Source: Streptomyces sp. NRRL F-525 (GTDB lineage: Bacteria; Actinomycetota; Actinomycetes; Streptomycetales; Streptomycetaceae). From it: a DNA stretch of 64,000 nucleotides. Below are positions 24,955 through 33,242 of the stretch, one piece after another. The position numbers were made by a program, and so were the translations under genes. Numbering within the stretch: the first letter of the stretch is position 1; every line of letters starts with the position of its first letter. The stretch is from the NCBI RefSeq assembly GCF_000716605.1, contig NZ_JNXE01000001.1, forward strand, positions 640,416 to 704,415. The letters run 5' to 3'. Below the pieces are notes generated by a model. It made no database searches and had not been told where the DNA came from. It saw only the letters and a list, made by a program, of their open reading frames with translations.

Positions 24955-25911
24955 ATGAGACTGTCCCGGCCCCGCCGTGCCCTCGGTGCCGCCTCCGCCA
25001 CGGCCGCGCTCGCCCTGACCCTCACCGCCTGCGGCGGGTCCACGACCCTGCCGGCCGCCTCCGGTTCGTCCGGTTCCGCCGCCGCGGACGCCTCGAAGAC
25101 CTACGACGAGATCCTCGCTGCCGCCCCGGTCGCGTCCGCGGATCAGATACCGGCCGGCAGCCTCATGGCGAAGATCAAGAAGCGCGGGACGCTGATCGTC
25201 GGCGGCACCGACACCTCCGCGCTCTTCTCGCTCAAGGACCCCGTGACCGGCAAACTCACCGGATTCGACGCGGGGTTGGCCGCGATGCTCGCGAAGTACA
25301 TCACCGGGAAGACCAGCACCAAGCTGGTCCAGGTCAGCGTAGCCACCCGTGAGCAACTGCTCCGGAACGGAACCGTCGACACGGTGTTCGCCACGTACTC
25401 GATCACCCCGGAGCGGGCCAAGAAGGTCGACTTCGCCGGGCCGTACTACTCCTCCGGCGACGCGATCCTCGTCAAGAAGGCCAACACCGCCATCACGTCG
25501 GTCGACGACCTCAATGGCAAGACCGTGTGCACGCAGAGCGGTTCGACGGCGGCCAACGACATCAAGGACTTCGCCCCGAAGTCGAAGGTGATCCTCTTCG
25601 ACGGCAACAGCCAGTGCGTACAGGCCGTCAAGCAAGGCCGGGCCGACGCCTACGTGATCGACCAGGCGATCCTCGTCGGCACGCAGTACCGCGACCCGTC
25701 GGTCAAGGTGGTCGGACAGCCTTTCACCACCGACCCGTACGGCATCGGTACGCCGAAGGCCGACCCGGAGATGAAGAAGTTCGTCGACGCCTGGCTGAAG
25801 AAGATCGAGGCCAGTGGAGCGTGGGCGAAGCTGTGGAAGGCGACCCTGGGCACCGCCGTCACCGGTACCGCGCCCAAGCCGCCGGTGATCGGCTCGGTCG
25901 AGGGCAGCTGA
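24955..25911 (+). CDS. Amino-acid ABC transporter substrate-binding lipoprotein
   Basis: A 318-residue solute-binding lipoprotein. The signal is RALGAASATAALALTLTAC with lipobox LTAC, followed by a Ser/Ala-rich tether. The SBP_bac_3 core shows KKRGTLIVGGTDTSALFSLK, LTGFDAGLAAMLAKYITG, TYSITPERAKKVDFAGPYY and KTVCTQSGSTAANDI. This is the glutamate/aspartate/polar amino-acid type. ATG 24955 is chosen for the lipoprotein signal; the frame is open back to 24739 through a repeat, but that extension would bury the signal. The gene ends 9 bp before the first permease. Confidence 0.92.
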   Translation: MRLSRPRRALGAASATAALALTLTACGGSTTLPAASGSSGSAAADASKTYDEILAAAPVASADQIPAGSLMAKIKKRGTLIVGGTDTSALFSLKDPVTGKLTGFDAGLAAMLAKYITGKTSTKLVQVSVATREQLLRNGTVDTVFATYSITPERAKKVDFAGPYYSSGDAILVKKANTAITSVDDLNGKTVCTQSGSTAANDIKDFAPKSKVILFDGNSQCVQAVKQGRADAYVIDQAILVGTQYRDPSVKVVGQPFTTDPYGIGTPKADPEMKKFVDAWLKKIEASGAWAKLWKATLGTAVTGTAPKPPVIGSVEGS

Positions 25912-25919
25912 CCGGCCTC

Positions 25920-26567
25920 ATGTTCTCCCATGTCGACGCCATCGCCGGGCAGTTGGGGCGAGGGCTATTGCTGACGCTCGCCATGACCGTGCTCGCCTTC
26001 ACGGGCGCTGTCGCAGTGGGCCTCGTGGTCGCCGTGCTGCGGATCTGCCCGGTGGCACCGCTGCGGGCGTTCGGCGCGGGCTATGTCACGGTCTTCCGCA
26101 ACATCCCGCTCCTCGTCCTGCTCGTGCTGTTCGTGTTCGGGCTGCCCGATCTCGGGCTGCTGTACCCGCTGTTCGCCACCGTGACCACGGCGATGGCTCT
26201 GTACTGGGCCGCGTTCGTGTGCGAGGTCGTGCGCTCCGGGGTGCGGGCCGTACCGCGCGGCCAGGCCGAGGCCGCCCGGGCGCTCGGACTCGGCTTCGGG
26301 CAGTGCCTGCGCCATGTGATCCTGCCGCAGGCGGTGCGCCCGATGGTGCAGCCACTGGGCAGCATCTTCATCGGCTGCGCCCTGAGCACCTCACTGGCGG
26401 CGGCGGTCGGGGTCGCCGAACTCACCGGCCAGGCCGAGTTCCTGACACTCCGTTACGACCAGCCGCTCACCAGCTTCGCCCTCACCACGGTCGTCTACGT
26501 CGCCCTCACCCTCACGTCCGGCCTCGTCGCCGGGCACGTGGAACGGAAGCTGGCGGTGGTCCGATGA
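25920..26567 (+). CDS. Amino-acid ABC transporter permease (first)
   Basis: A 215-residue membrane protein with about five membrane segments (GLLLTLAMTVLAFTGAVAVG, NIPLLVLLVLFVFGLPDLG) and the coupling loop EAARALGLGFGQCLRHVILP. The start is ATG 25920 (MFSHVDAIAGQLGRGL). Its stop overlaps the start of the second permease as ATGA, so the channel is likely a heterodimer, unlike the first importer. Confidence 0.92.
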   Translation: MFSHVDAIAGQLGRGLLLTLAMTVLAFTGAVAVGLVVAVLRICPVAPLRAFGAGYVTVFRNIPLLVLLVLFVFGLPDLGLLYPLFATVTTAMALYWAAFVCEVVRSGVRAVPRGQAEAARALGLGFGQCLRHVILPQAVRPMVQPLGSIFIGCALSTSLAAAVGVAELTGQAEFLTLRYDQPLTSFALTTVVYVALTLTSGLVAGHVERKLAVVR

Positions 26568-27382
26568 AGCCGGTCACGACAGCGCGCCGCGACGACATCC
26601 ACCTCCTCTTCGATCCGCCGGGACCGCGGGCCCGGCGCCGGATCAGGATCGCTACGGCCGCCTCCCTGACCGCGTTCGCCGCGCTACTCGCCTTCGCCGT
26701 ACGGCAGTTCGCCGCGCACGGACAGTTCGACGCCGACCAGTGGCGGATGTTCGGCGAATGGCCCATCATCCGTTTCCTGCTCTCCGGGCTGGGCCAGACC
26801 CTGCTGGTCACCGCGGTCGCCGCCGCGCTCGCCTTCCCGCTGGGCGGCCTCGTGGCGCTCGGCCGGCTGGCCCGCAACCGGCCGACACGCGCGCTCGCCC
26901 GGACGTACGTCGAACTGTTCCGGTCTGTTCCGCTGCTGCTCCTGCTGTACGTGTTCCTGTTCGGGCTGCCCGGAGTCGGCCTGACGTTCCCCGTGTTCTG
27001 GCAGCTGGTGATCCCCATCGTGCTGGGCAACGCGGCCGTCGTCGCCGAGATCTTCCGGGCGGGGGTGCTGAGCCTGCCGCGCGGACAGACGGAGGCCGCG
27101 TACAGCCTCGGTATGACACACCGTCAGGCCATGGTGTGCGTGGTCGTACCGCAGGCGCTGCGGGCCGTGAGCCCGGCCCTGGTCGGCCAGTTGGTCCGGC
27201 TGCTCAAGGACTCGACGCTGGGCTATGTCGTCAGCTACCTCGAACTGCTCCACCAGGCAAAGGTGTTGGGCGAGTACTACCACGCCGTGCTCTCCACCTA
27301 TCTGGTCGCGGCGGCCTGCTTCATCGCCGTCAACTCCGCGCTGTCCGGGGCCGCTTCGTGGCTGGAAGCGCGGCGCGCCTGA
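26564..27382 (+). CDS. Amino-acid ABC transporter permease (second)
   Basis: A 272-residue permease, longer than its partner because of a 60-residue N terminus with one extra membrane segment (ATAASLTAFAALLAFAVRQF). The coupling loop is EAAYSLGMTHRQAMVCVVVP, and the channel motif is SVPLLLLLYVFLFGLPGVGL. The start ATG 26564 overlaps the stop of the first permease (ATGA). It completes the importer. Confidence 0.92.
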   Translation: MKPVTTARRDDIHLLFDPPGPRARRRIRIATAASLTAFAALLAFAVRQFAAHGQFDADQWRMFGEWPIIRFLLSGLGQTLLVTAVAAALAFPLGGLVALGRLARNRPTRALARTYVELFRSVPLLLLLYVFLFGLPGVGLTFPVFWQLVIPIVLGNAAVVAEIFRAGVLSLPRGQTEAAYSLGMTHRQAMVCVVVPQALRAVSPALVGQLVRLLKDSTLGYVVSYLELLHQAKVLGEYYHAVLSTYLVAAACFIAVNSALSGAASWLEARRA

Positions 27383-27402
27383 CACCGGCGTACGAGAAGA
27401 AC

Positions 27403-27450
27403 CGTAAGCAACGCGAGACGTAAGCAACGCCAGACGTAAGCAACGCGAGA
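27403..27450. repeat. Three 16-bp direct tandem repeats before the glutaminase gene
   Basis: CGTAAGCAACGCGAGA occurs three times in a row (27403-27418, 27419-27434 with one change, 27435-27450). The array fills most of the gap between the permease and the glutaminase start at 27466. It may be a protein-binding iteron array or a simple slippage product. Confidence 0.8.
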
Positions 27451-27465
27451 GAGGAGCGAACCGGC

Positions 27466-28272
27466 ATGTGCCGCCTGCTCGGCGTGGTCACCCGCGCCCC
27501 CCTGCCGCTCGACACCGCCCTGGACGGCCTGGCCGGGCCGTTCACCGAGCTGAGCCTCGAGCACCGTGACGGCTGGGGCATCGCCGCGGGGCAGGGGAAC
27601 GGGTCAAGTCTCCAGGTCGTCAAGGGAATTGAGCCCGCCGCCGCGGCCGACTCCTGGAGGCGGACCCTCACCGGCACGGTCACCGACGCCGCGCTGCTGC
27701 ACCTGCGGCTGGCGAGCCCGGGGCTGCCGGTCGTCCCCGGCAACACCCACCCGTTCACGGCCGGCACCGCGGCCTTCGCGCACAACGGGTACTTCACCCC
27801 GTACGACGCCCTCGACGGACTGATCGCGCCGGAACTGCTGGCCGGGGCGGCCGGGAGCACCGACTCCGAGCGGTACTTCCTGCGCGTGCTGACCCTGCTG
27901 CGGGAGACGGGTCCCGCCGACGCGCTCGCCCGGGCCGCGGCGGACGTCCGGGAGCGGGCCGCCGCCTACGCCAGCCTCAACTGCCTGCTGCTCACCGAGG
28001 ACGCGCTGTACGCGTACGCCGACGAGGACCCGGAGTCCGAGGTCAGCAGGCGGCGCGGCCCCGACTTCTTCCGGCTGCGCTACCGGGTCGACGCGGACCG
28101 GGTGGTCGTAGCCTCCAGCGGGATCCCGCAGCCCGACGACCGCTGGACGGTGCTGCCGTACCGCGAGGTCCTGGAGATCCGCCGGGCCGGCCTGCGCGTC
28201 ACGACCATGCGGGCGGCCCCTCACGGCGGTCCGGAACCCTCGACTACGCTGGCACATGTCAACCGTCGCTGA
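27466..28272 (+). CDS. Class-II (Ntn) glutamine amidotransferase, YafJ/EgtC-like
   Basis: A 268-residue Ntn hydrolase. The N-terminal nucleophile is Cys2 (MCRLLGVVTR), and HRDGWGIAAG and THPFTAGTAAFAHNGYF carry the glutaminase pocket signature. No synthase domain is attached, so it acts alone or with an unknown partner. YafJ and EgtC share this form; EgtC removes gamma-glutamyl in ergothioneine synthesis, but no other ergothioneine genes are near. Here it sits between an amino-acid importer and amide-related genes, which suggests hydrolysis of a gamma-glutamyl or other amide. ATG 27466 has AGAGGAG just upstream. Confidence 0.85.
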   Translation: MCRLLGVVTRAPLPLDTALDGLAGPFTELSLEHRDGWGIAAGQGNGSSLQVVKGIEPAAAADSWRRTLTGTVTDAALLHLRLASPGLPVVPGNTHPFTAGTAAFAHNGYFTPYDALDGLIAPELLAGAAGSTDSERYFLRVLTLLRETGPADALARAAADVRERAAAYASLNCLLLTEDALYAYADEDPESEVSRRRGPDFFRLRYRVDADRVVVASSGIPQPDDRWTVLPYREVLEIRRAGLRVTTMRAAPHGGPEPSTTLAHVNRR

Positions 28273-28294
28273 CCTATGAAGGGGGCGATCCCGG

Positions 28295-28648
28295 GTGCCC
28301 GCAGACCTGGCGTTCGACGCGCTCGCCGACCCCGTACGCCGCCAGATCCTGGGCGTGCTGGCCGAGCGCGAGGAGTGCACCGTGGGGGAACTGGCGGAGC
28401 GGATCACCAGCATCGGCCGTACCGGAGTCTCCAGCCACCTGCGTGTCCTGCGCGCCGCCGGTCTGGTGACCGAGCGGAAGGCGGGCCGGTTCCGGCACTA
28501 CTCGATCGATCCGGCCGGGCCCGCGCGTGACGTCATCGCGACGCTGCAGGCCTTGTTCCAGGGGGCGCTCGCCGATGCCGGGCGCGCCGCCACCGCGACG
28601 GAGGCCGCGGCCACCGACCCGGACGTCCAGGACAGCCGGTCCGCCTGA
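28295..28648 (+). CDS. ArsR-family transcriptional regulator
   Basis: A 117-residue winged-helix regulator (LAFDALADPVRRQILGVLAE, ISSHLRVLR-like segment TGVSSHLRVLRAAGLVTERK, GRFRHYSI). It lacks the ELCVC metal site of metal sensors, so it likely responds to something else or to a partner. The GTG start at 28295 has AAGGGGG upstream. It ends 12 bp before the SRPBCC/periplasmic-binding fusion gene. Together these could regulate the amidase downstream, whose promoter carries a dyad of the ArsR kind; that link is inference. Confidence 0.87.
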   Translation: MPADLAFDALADPVRRQILGVLAEREECTVGELAERITSIGRTGVSSHLRVLRAAGLVTERKAGRFRHYSIDPAGPARDVIATLQALFQGALADAGRAATATEAAATDPDVQDSRSA

Positions 28649-28660
28649 TGGGGTGACGTG

Positions 28661-30121
28661 ATGGCCGCACTCCTGCTGCCCGCCGAGGAATGGACCGACG
28701 CATCGCCGGCCGCGACGTTCGGCCTGTTCGGCGCGGGCACGGGTGCGGGCTGGGTCTTCGACGCCGTGTGCGACCGGGTCGCGGCGGGGGCGGTGGTGCG
28801 GATGGGCGCTCCGCTCGGCGGCCCGGTCTCCGACATGGTGGAGATCATCGGGCGCATCACCGAGGTACGGCTCCCGTCGCCGACACGCGGCCACGCGGGA
28901 CCGGGCGGCCGTATCGAGATCGTGCACGATCAGCCCTGGCGGGGCCGCATCAAGCTGCGGTTCGACGCCGACCGGGGCGGGACGCGGGTCCGGCTGTTCG
29001 CCGAACTCGACGAGGCCGGCTTGGAGTGGCTGATGCGCCGCCGCGGCCTGCCGGCCGGTCGCGGGTCCGCGCCGAATCCGAACGCGCGGATCGGTCTGCT
29101 GAACAGCAAGTCGGGCCTGGGGAGCATGTTCGGGGCCGCGAGCGACCACATGGCCATGCTCGCCGTCGAGGAGATCAACGCGGAGGGCGGGGTGCGCGGC
29201 CGCCCGGTGGAGCTGGTGGTCGGGGACGACGCCTCGGACCCGGCGGTCGGCGTCGCCGAGGCGTGGCGGCTGGTCCGGGCCGGCTGCCGGACGATCCTGG
29301 TCGCCACCACCTCCGCCACCTACTTCGCGGTCTCACGGGCCCTCGCCGGAACCGAAGTGCTCCTGATCCAGCCCCACATGAACGAGGGCGGCGGCACCGG
29401 CCCGCTGCGCGTCCAGCTCGGCGAGCACCACGAGGACCAACTGGCGGCGGCGGTACGGCCGTTGATGCGGGCGGCCGGCGGAAAGCGCTGGTTCCTGGCC
29501 GGCAACGACTACTGCTGGCCGCGCAGCACGCACGCGGCCGCCCGCCGGATCCTGCCGCGATCGGGCGCACGGGTGGTGGGGGAGCGGTACGCCGCCCTGG
29601 GCACCCGCGACTTCACCCAGGTCATCGACGCGGTGACGGCTTCGGGCGCGGACATCGTGCTCTCCACTTTCGTGGGCGCGGACGCCGCGGCCTTCGAGCG
29701 GCAGTGCCACGCGGCCGGCCTGCGCGAGCAGTGCCTCACCCTCGCGCCGGCCATGGACGAATCCACCCTGGAGCACGTCGGAGCCGCCGCGGCGCCCGGC
29801 CTGTACGCCGTCTCCGGCTACGTCGAGCAACTCGCGTCGCCCGGCAACGCCGTACTCCTGCACCGCTACCGGGAGGCATACGGCCGCTGGGCCCCGCCGC
29901 TGTCGACCCTGAGCGAGTCGGTCTTCGAGGCGGCGCACATCTGGTGGTCCGCCGCGCGCCGGGTCGGCGCGGACGAACCACGCCTGATCGCCGAGGCGAT
30001 GCGCCCCGGCAGGTTCCAACTCCCGCGCGGAACCGTCACGTTGGACGACGGTGGCCGGGTCACCCAGGACCTCTTCGTCACCGAGGCGACCGCCACCGGA
30101 CTGCGACCGGTCTCGCTGTAA
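28661..30121 (+). CDS. SRPBCC-like domain fused to AmiC/branched-chain-type ligand-binding domain; no signal peptide
   Basis: A 486-residue protein in two parts. Residues 1-130 look like an SRPBCC/polyketide-cyclase-type fold (GRIEIVHDQPWRGRIKLRFD and GTRVRLFAELDEAGLEWLMR). From about residue 143 comes a type I periplasmic-binding-protein domain like AmiC/urea- or amide-binding proteins (ARIGLLNSKSGLGSMFG, MLAVEEINAEGGVRGRPVEL, GNDYCWPRSTHAAARRIL). It has no signal peptide or lipobox, so it works in the cytosol, as AmiC does when it senses amides and controls amidase in Pseudomonas. It lies between an ArsR gene and an amidase gene. ATG 28661 was preferred to GTG 28658 for its distance to GGGGTGA. 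Confidence 0.75.
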   Translation: MAALLLPAEEWTDASPAATFGLFGAGTGAGWVFDAVCDRVAAGAVVRMGAPLGGPVSDMVEIIGRITEVRLPSPTRGHAGPGGRIEIVHDQPWRGRIKLRFDADRGGTRVRLFAELDEAGLEWLMRRRGLPAGRGSAPNPNARIGLLNSKSGLGSMFGAASDHMAMLAVEEINAEGGVRGRPVELVVGDDASDPAVGVAEAWRLVRAGCRTILVATTSATYFAVSRALAGTEVLLIQPHMNEGGGTGPLRVQLGEHHEDQLAAAVRPLMRAAGGKRWFLAGNDYCWPRSTHAAARRILPRSGARVVGERYAALGTRDFTQVIDAVTASGADIVLSTFVGADAAAFERQCHAAGLREQCLTLAPAMDESTLEHVGAAAAPGLYAVSGYVEQLASPGNAVLLHRYREAYGRWAPPLSTLSESVFEAAHIWWSAARRVGADEPRLIAEAMRPGRFQLPRGTVTLDDGGRVTQDLFVTEATATGLRPVSL

Positions 30122-30148
30122 CCCCGCCGAACCGGTTAACCGCGAAGT

Positions 30149-30170
30149 TACGTCAATAAGTATTGACCTA
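30149..30170. promoter_or_regulatory. Dyad operator candidate overlapping the amidase -35
   Basis: GTCAATA-AG-TATTGAC (30152-30167) is a perfect 7-bp inverted repeat; with the next bases it extends to 10-bp arms with one mismatched pair. It covers the -35 hexamer TTGACC of the amidase promoter, so a bound protein would block RNA polymerase. The TCAATA/TATTGA halves resemble ArsR-family sites. The ArsR gene 1.5 kb upstream is the natural candidate. Confidence 0.6.
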
Positions 30171-30190
30171 TTGGCGCGATGTTCTAGGTT
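30163..30190 (+). promoter_or_regulatory. Amidase promoter, TTGACC-16-TAGGTT
   Basis: TTGACC (30163-30168) and TAGGTT (30185-30190), 16 bp apart, match the vegetative Streptomyces consensus TTGACN-16/18-TAGRRT. Transcription should begin near 30196-30198. That is after the ATG at 30192 and before the TTG at 30222, which decides the amidase start. Confidence 0.75.
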
Positions 30191-30221
30191 GATGACTGTC
30201 CAGCCGAAAAGGAGTCGTCCC

Positions 30222-31745
30222 TTGTCATCACTCCCCGCACCCGACGCCACCCGCCTCGCGGCGATCGCCGAGCACTTCCACTTCGGCCTGTCCGCCGAGG
30301 AGTTGGCGGAGTTCGCGCCCGCGGTGGCAGGCTCCCTCGCCGCCTCGGACGCGGTCGAGCGACTCTACGAACGCACGGCTCCCACCGCCCCGGACCGCGC
30401 TTGGACGTCACCCGCTCCGGACGAGAACCCGCTCGGCGCCTGGTACGTGAAGACCTCGGTCACCGAGTCCACCGAGGGCCAACTGGCCGGTCGTACGGTC
30501 GCGGTGAAGGACAACATCGCCGTCGCGGGCGTACCGATGATGAACGGTTCGCGCACGGTCGAGGGCTTCGTCCCGCGCCAAGACGCCACCGTAGTACGGC
30601 GGTTGCTCGACGCGGGCGCGACGATCGCGGGCAAGTCCGTGTGCGAGGACCTGTGTTTCTCCGGTGCCAGTTTCACCTCGCACCCGGCGCCGGTGCGCAA
30701 CCCGTGGGACGAGAGCCGGAACACGGGAGGTTCGTCCAGCGGCAGTGCCGCGCTCGTGGCGACCGGGGAGGTCGACCTCGCCCTCGGCGGTGACCAGGGC
30801 GGCTCGATCCGGATGCCGGCCGCGTTCTGCGGCATCGTCGGGCACAAACCCACCCACGGCCTGGTGCCCTACACCGGCGCCTTCCCCATCGAGCGGACCC
30901 TCGACCACGTGGGCCCGATGACCCGCACCGTCACCGACGCGGCCACGATGCTCGGCGTACTGGCCGGCCCCGACGGCTTCGACCCCCGCCAGCCCGACGC
31001 GATCGCCTCGGTGGACTACCTGGCCGCCCTCGCCGAACCCGCCTCTGGCCTGCGCGTCGGAGTCGTCACGGAGGGCTTCGGCACGCCGGTGTCGGATCCC
31101 GGCGTCGACGAGGCCGTCCACGCCGCGATCGACGTCCTGGCCTCGGCCGGACTCACCGTGGAGAAGGTGTCGATCCCCTGGCACCTGGACGCCCTCCACG
31201 TGTGGAACGTGATCGCGACCGAGGGCGCCGCGTATCAGATGCTCGACGGCAACGCCTACGGCATGAACGCCGACGACTTCTACGACCCGGAGCTGATCGC
31301 CCACTACGCGCAGGGACGCGTCGACCGCGGCGCCACCCTCTCCAGGACCGTCAAACTCGTCGGCCTGTCCGGCCGTTACACCTTCGAGGCCGGGGGCGGT
31401 AAGTACTACGGCATGGCCCGCCGCCTCCTGCCCCAGGTCCGCGCGGCCTACGACGCGGCACTGGACCGGTACGACGTCCTGGTCATGCCCACGGTCCCCT
31501 ACACGGCCAAGGAGCTCCCACCGGCCGACGTCTCCCTGGCCGACTACCTCCACCTCGCCCTGTCGATGGTCGGCAACACCGCACCCTTCGACGCGACCGG
31601 CCACCCCTCATGCAGCGTCCCCACCGACCTGGTCGACGGCCTCCCGGCGGGCCTGATGATCACCGGCAGGCGCTTCGACGACACCACCGTGCTGCGCGTC
31701 GCGCACACCTATGAACGGGCGGTGGGTGGGTTCCCCGCACCCTAG
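30222..31745 (+). CDS. Amidase-signature-family amidase (Rhodococcus enantioselective type)
   Basis: A 507-residue amidase that hydrolyses carboxamides to acid and ammonia. The Ser-cisSer-Lys triad falls at Lys96 (VAVKDNIA), Ser171 (TGGSSSGSAA) and Ser195 (GGDQGGSIRMPA) when counted from TTG 30222. As I recall, the Rhodococcus N-771 amidase uses the same numbers, which supports this start. The TTG has AAAAGGAG 7 nt upstream, and the promoter places transcription after the earlier ATG at 30192. The helical N-terminal domain (LAAIAEHFHFGLSAEELAEF) is typical of that type. No nitrile hydratase is beside it. Its TAG stop lies in the outer end of the IS701-like inverted repeat. Confidence 0.9.
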   Translation: MSSLPAPDATRLAAIAEHFHFGLSAEELAEFAPAVAGSLAASDAVERLYERTAPTAPDRAWTSPAPDENPLGAWYVKTSVTESTEGQLAGRTVAVKDNIAVAGVPMMNGSRTVEGFVPRQDATVVRRLLDAGATIAGKSVCEDLCFSGASFTSHPAPVRNPWDESRNTGGSSSGSAALVATGEVDLALGGDQGGSIRMPAAFCGIVGHKPTHGLVPYTGAFPIERTLDHVGPMTRTVTDAATMLGVLAGPDGFDPRQPDAIASVDYLAALAEPASGLRVGVVTEGFGTPVSDPGVDEAVHAAIDVLASAGLTVEKVSIPWHLDALHVWNVIATEGAAYQMLDGNAYGMNADDFYDPELIAHYAQGRVDRGATLSRTVKLVGLSGRYTFEAGGGKYYGMARRLLPQVRAAYDAALDRYDVLVMPTVPYTAKELPPADVSLADYLHLALSMVGNTAPFDATGHPSCSVPTDLVDGLPAGLMITGRRFDDTTVLRVAHTYERAVGGFPAP

Positions 31746-31769
31746 TACTCCAGCTGTAGATCGTGATCT
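31743..31769 (+). repeat. Left terminal inverted repeat of IS701-like element
   Basis: 27 bp beginning TAGTACTCCAGCTG. Its outermost TAG is the stop codon of the amidase. It pairs with 33243-33269 in 25 of 27 positions. Confidence 0.85.
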
Positions 31770-31785
31770 CCCTGTCAGTCAGGCC

Positions 31786-32220
31786 CTACTCGTTCCCGCC
31801 GTGCCCGAATGGCCACCCGATGACGCCTTCCGCTTGGACGTTGCGCATGGACGCTCCCTCGAACCGGGCACCGGTGACGTCGGTCAGCCCGAGCGGGGGC
31901 GCGCCCGTAATCACACTTCCGAACCTGGCGTCGGTCAGATCGGTGTCGCGCAGGTCAGCACCCCGTAGATCGCATCCGGCCAGGCTGACCTCGCGCAGTG
32001 AAGCCCCGCGCAGATCAGCCTCGCTGAAGTCACAGAACTTGAACCAACACCCGTCCAGGGTGGCGTGGCGTAGATCGACCCCGATGAACGAGCAGCGGGT
32101 GAACCACAGCCGCGACGTGCGAGCGGAAGCCAGACTCTGGCCGGTGAAGTCCTCACCGTTCACGGCGGCATAGCTGTGGAGCGCGGCGAGTCGTTGTCTC
32201 GCGGTCAGTGGCGTGGTCAT
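31786..32220 (-). CDS. Pentapeptide-repeat protein (passenger in IS701-like element)
   Basis: A 144-residue protein whose middle holds about 13 A(D/N)LXX-type pentapeptide repeats (FIGVDLRHATLDGCWFKFCD, FSEADLRGASLREVSLAGCD, LRGADLRDTDLTDARFGS). These fold into a right-handed beta-helix; some members mimic DNA and protect gyrase, but short ones without a known target are common. The start is ATG 32220 (MTTPLTARQRLAALHSYAAV). It lies 16 bp inside the left inverted repeat and is divergent from the transposase relic. A passenger gene in such a small element is uncommon. The function is unknown. Confidence 0.82.
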   Translation of the reverse strand: MTTPLTARQRLAALHSYAAVNGEDFTGQSLASARTSRLWFTRCSFIGVDLRHATLDGCWFKFCDFSEADLRGASLREVSLAGCDLRGADLRDTDLTDARFGSVITGAPPLGLTDVTGARFEGASMRNVQAEGVIGWPFGHGGNE

Positions 32221-32361
32221 GTGCGCCAGCGTGTCAGCCGGGTCGGTGGCCGTCGCCCGGATTTCCGGCAGTTCGCCGTCCGCCGGCTGATCGCACAGGT
32301 CCGGGCTGGTGCGGGATCGGCCACCGGTGATCATCGGTGTGTGAAGACAGAAGATCAGACG

Positions 32362-33242
32362 ATGACCGCAGGTCACAGCATGGATCCCGTCCGTTGGCGG
32401 GAGGCGTTCGAGGTGGCCACGGGGCGTATCGCGGGCCGGTTCGCCTGGGTCGAACCCCGGCGGCGGGCCGGGGATACGAATCCACATGGCATGCGGCATC
32501 TGCTGTGCCGGGCGGCCTGGGACGCCGATGCCGTCCGCGACGACGTGCGCGAGTACGTCGTGGAGCATCTGCACGACGAGGTCGCGGTGGTGGTCGTGGA
32601 CGAGGCCGGGGATGTGAAGAAGCACCCGCACTGTCGGGGTCCAGCGCCAGTACGCTCCTGGATCTCTGGCCTCAACCGCTGCCGGGCGGCCGGACTCGGC
32701 GAGGCCACCGACTTCGCGGCCAAGCCGGAGCTGGCCCGCGTGATGATCGTGCGGTTTCTGGACGCCGGACACCGTGTCGACTGGGTGACCGGCGACGAGG
32801 TCTATGGCAGCAACCCGAAACCGCGGTCCGCTCTGGAGGAACGCGGCATGGGCTACGTGCTCGCCGTGGCCTGATCGGCCGAAGTGGCCACCGGAGGAGG
32901 CAAGTTCCGTGCGGATGCCCTGGCTGCCATTCCGCCCAGCTGGTGCCGCTGAACACCCTGGCAAGGATCGCCGGTTCCAGGTGGCGAGTGGACGAAACCT
33001 TCCAGACCGGGAAGGGCCTGGCCGGGCTCGACGAGCACCAGGTCCGCCGCTACCCCTCCTGGAGCCGCTGGGGCACCCTCGCCATGCTCGCCCACGCCTT
33101 CCTCGCCGTCGTCCGAGCCGACGAGCATGCCCGCCGGCCGGGCGATCTGGCCCACCGGCTCGGCTGGTCCGACTGGCGACGCCGCCACCAGGCACGGTCA
33201 CGGACCAGCCGTTACCTACGACAAGCCGCATCCCAGACATGA
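32362..33242 (+). pseudogene. IS701-family transposase relic (internal deletions, frameshift)
   Basis: Fragments of an IS701-type transposase appear in order but in two frames. The first runs from ATG 32362 to a stop at 32874 (RWREAFEVATGRIAGRFAWV, CRAAWDADAVRDDVREYVVE, GDEVYGSNPKPRSALEERGM). The second covers about 32940-33242 in another frame (LNTLARIAGSRWRVDETFQT, GLAGLDEHQVRRYPSWSRWG). Parts expected between RRRA and PHGMRHLL, after DEAGDVKK, and between the two fragments (after about 32930) are missing. It is about half the usual length and cannot be active. It ends at the right inverted repeat. Confidence 0.85.

Noticed and set aside
27403..27450. CRISPR-like array
   Set aside because: Units are direct tandem copies without spacers and only three in number; no cas genes are present.
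30192..30221. ATG 30192 as amidase start
   Set aside because: The promoter puts transcription start after it, it has no good ribosome binding site, and catalytic residue numbering fits TTG 30222.
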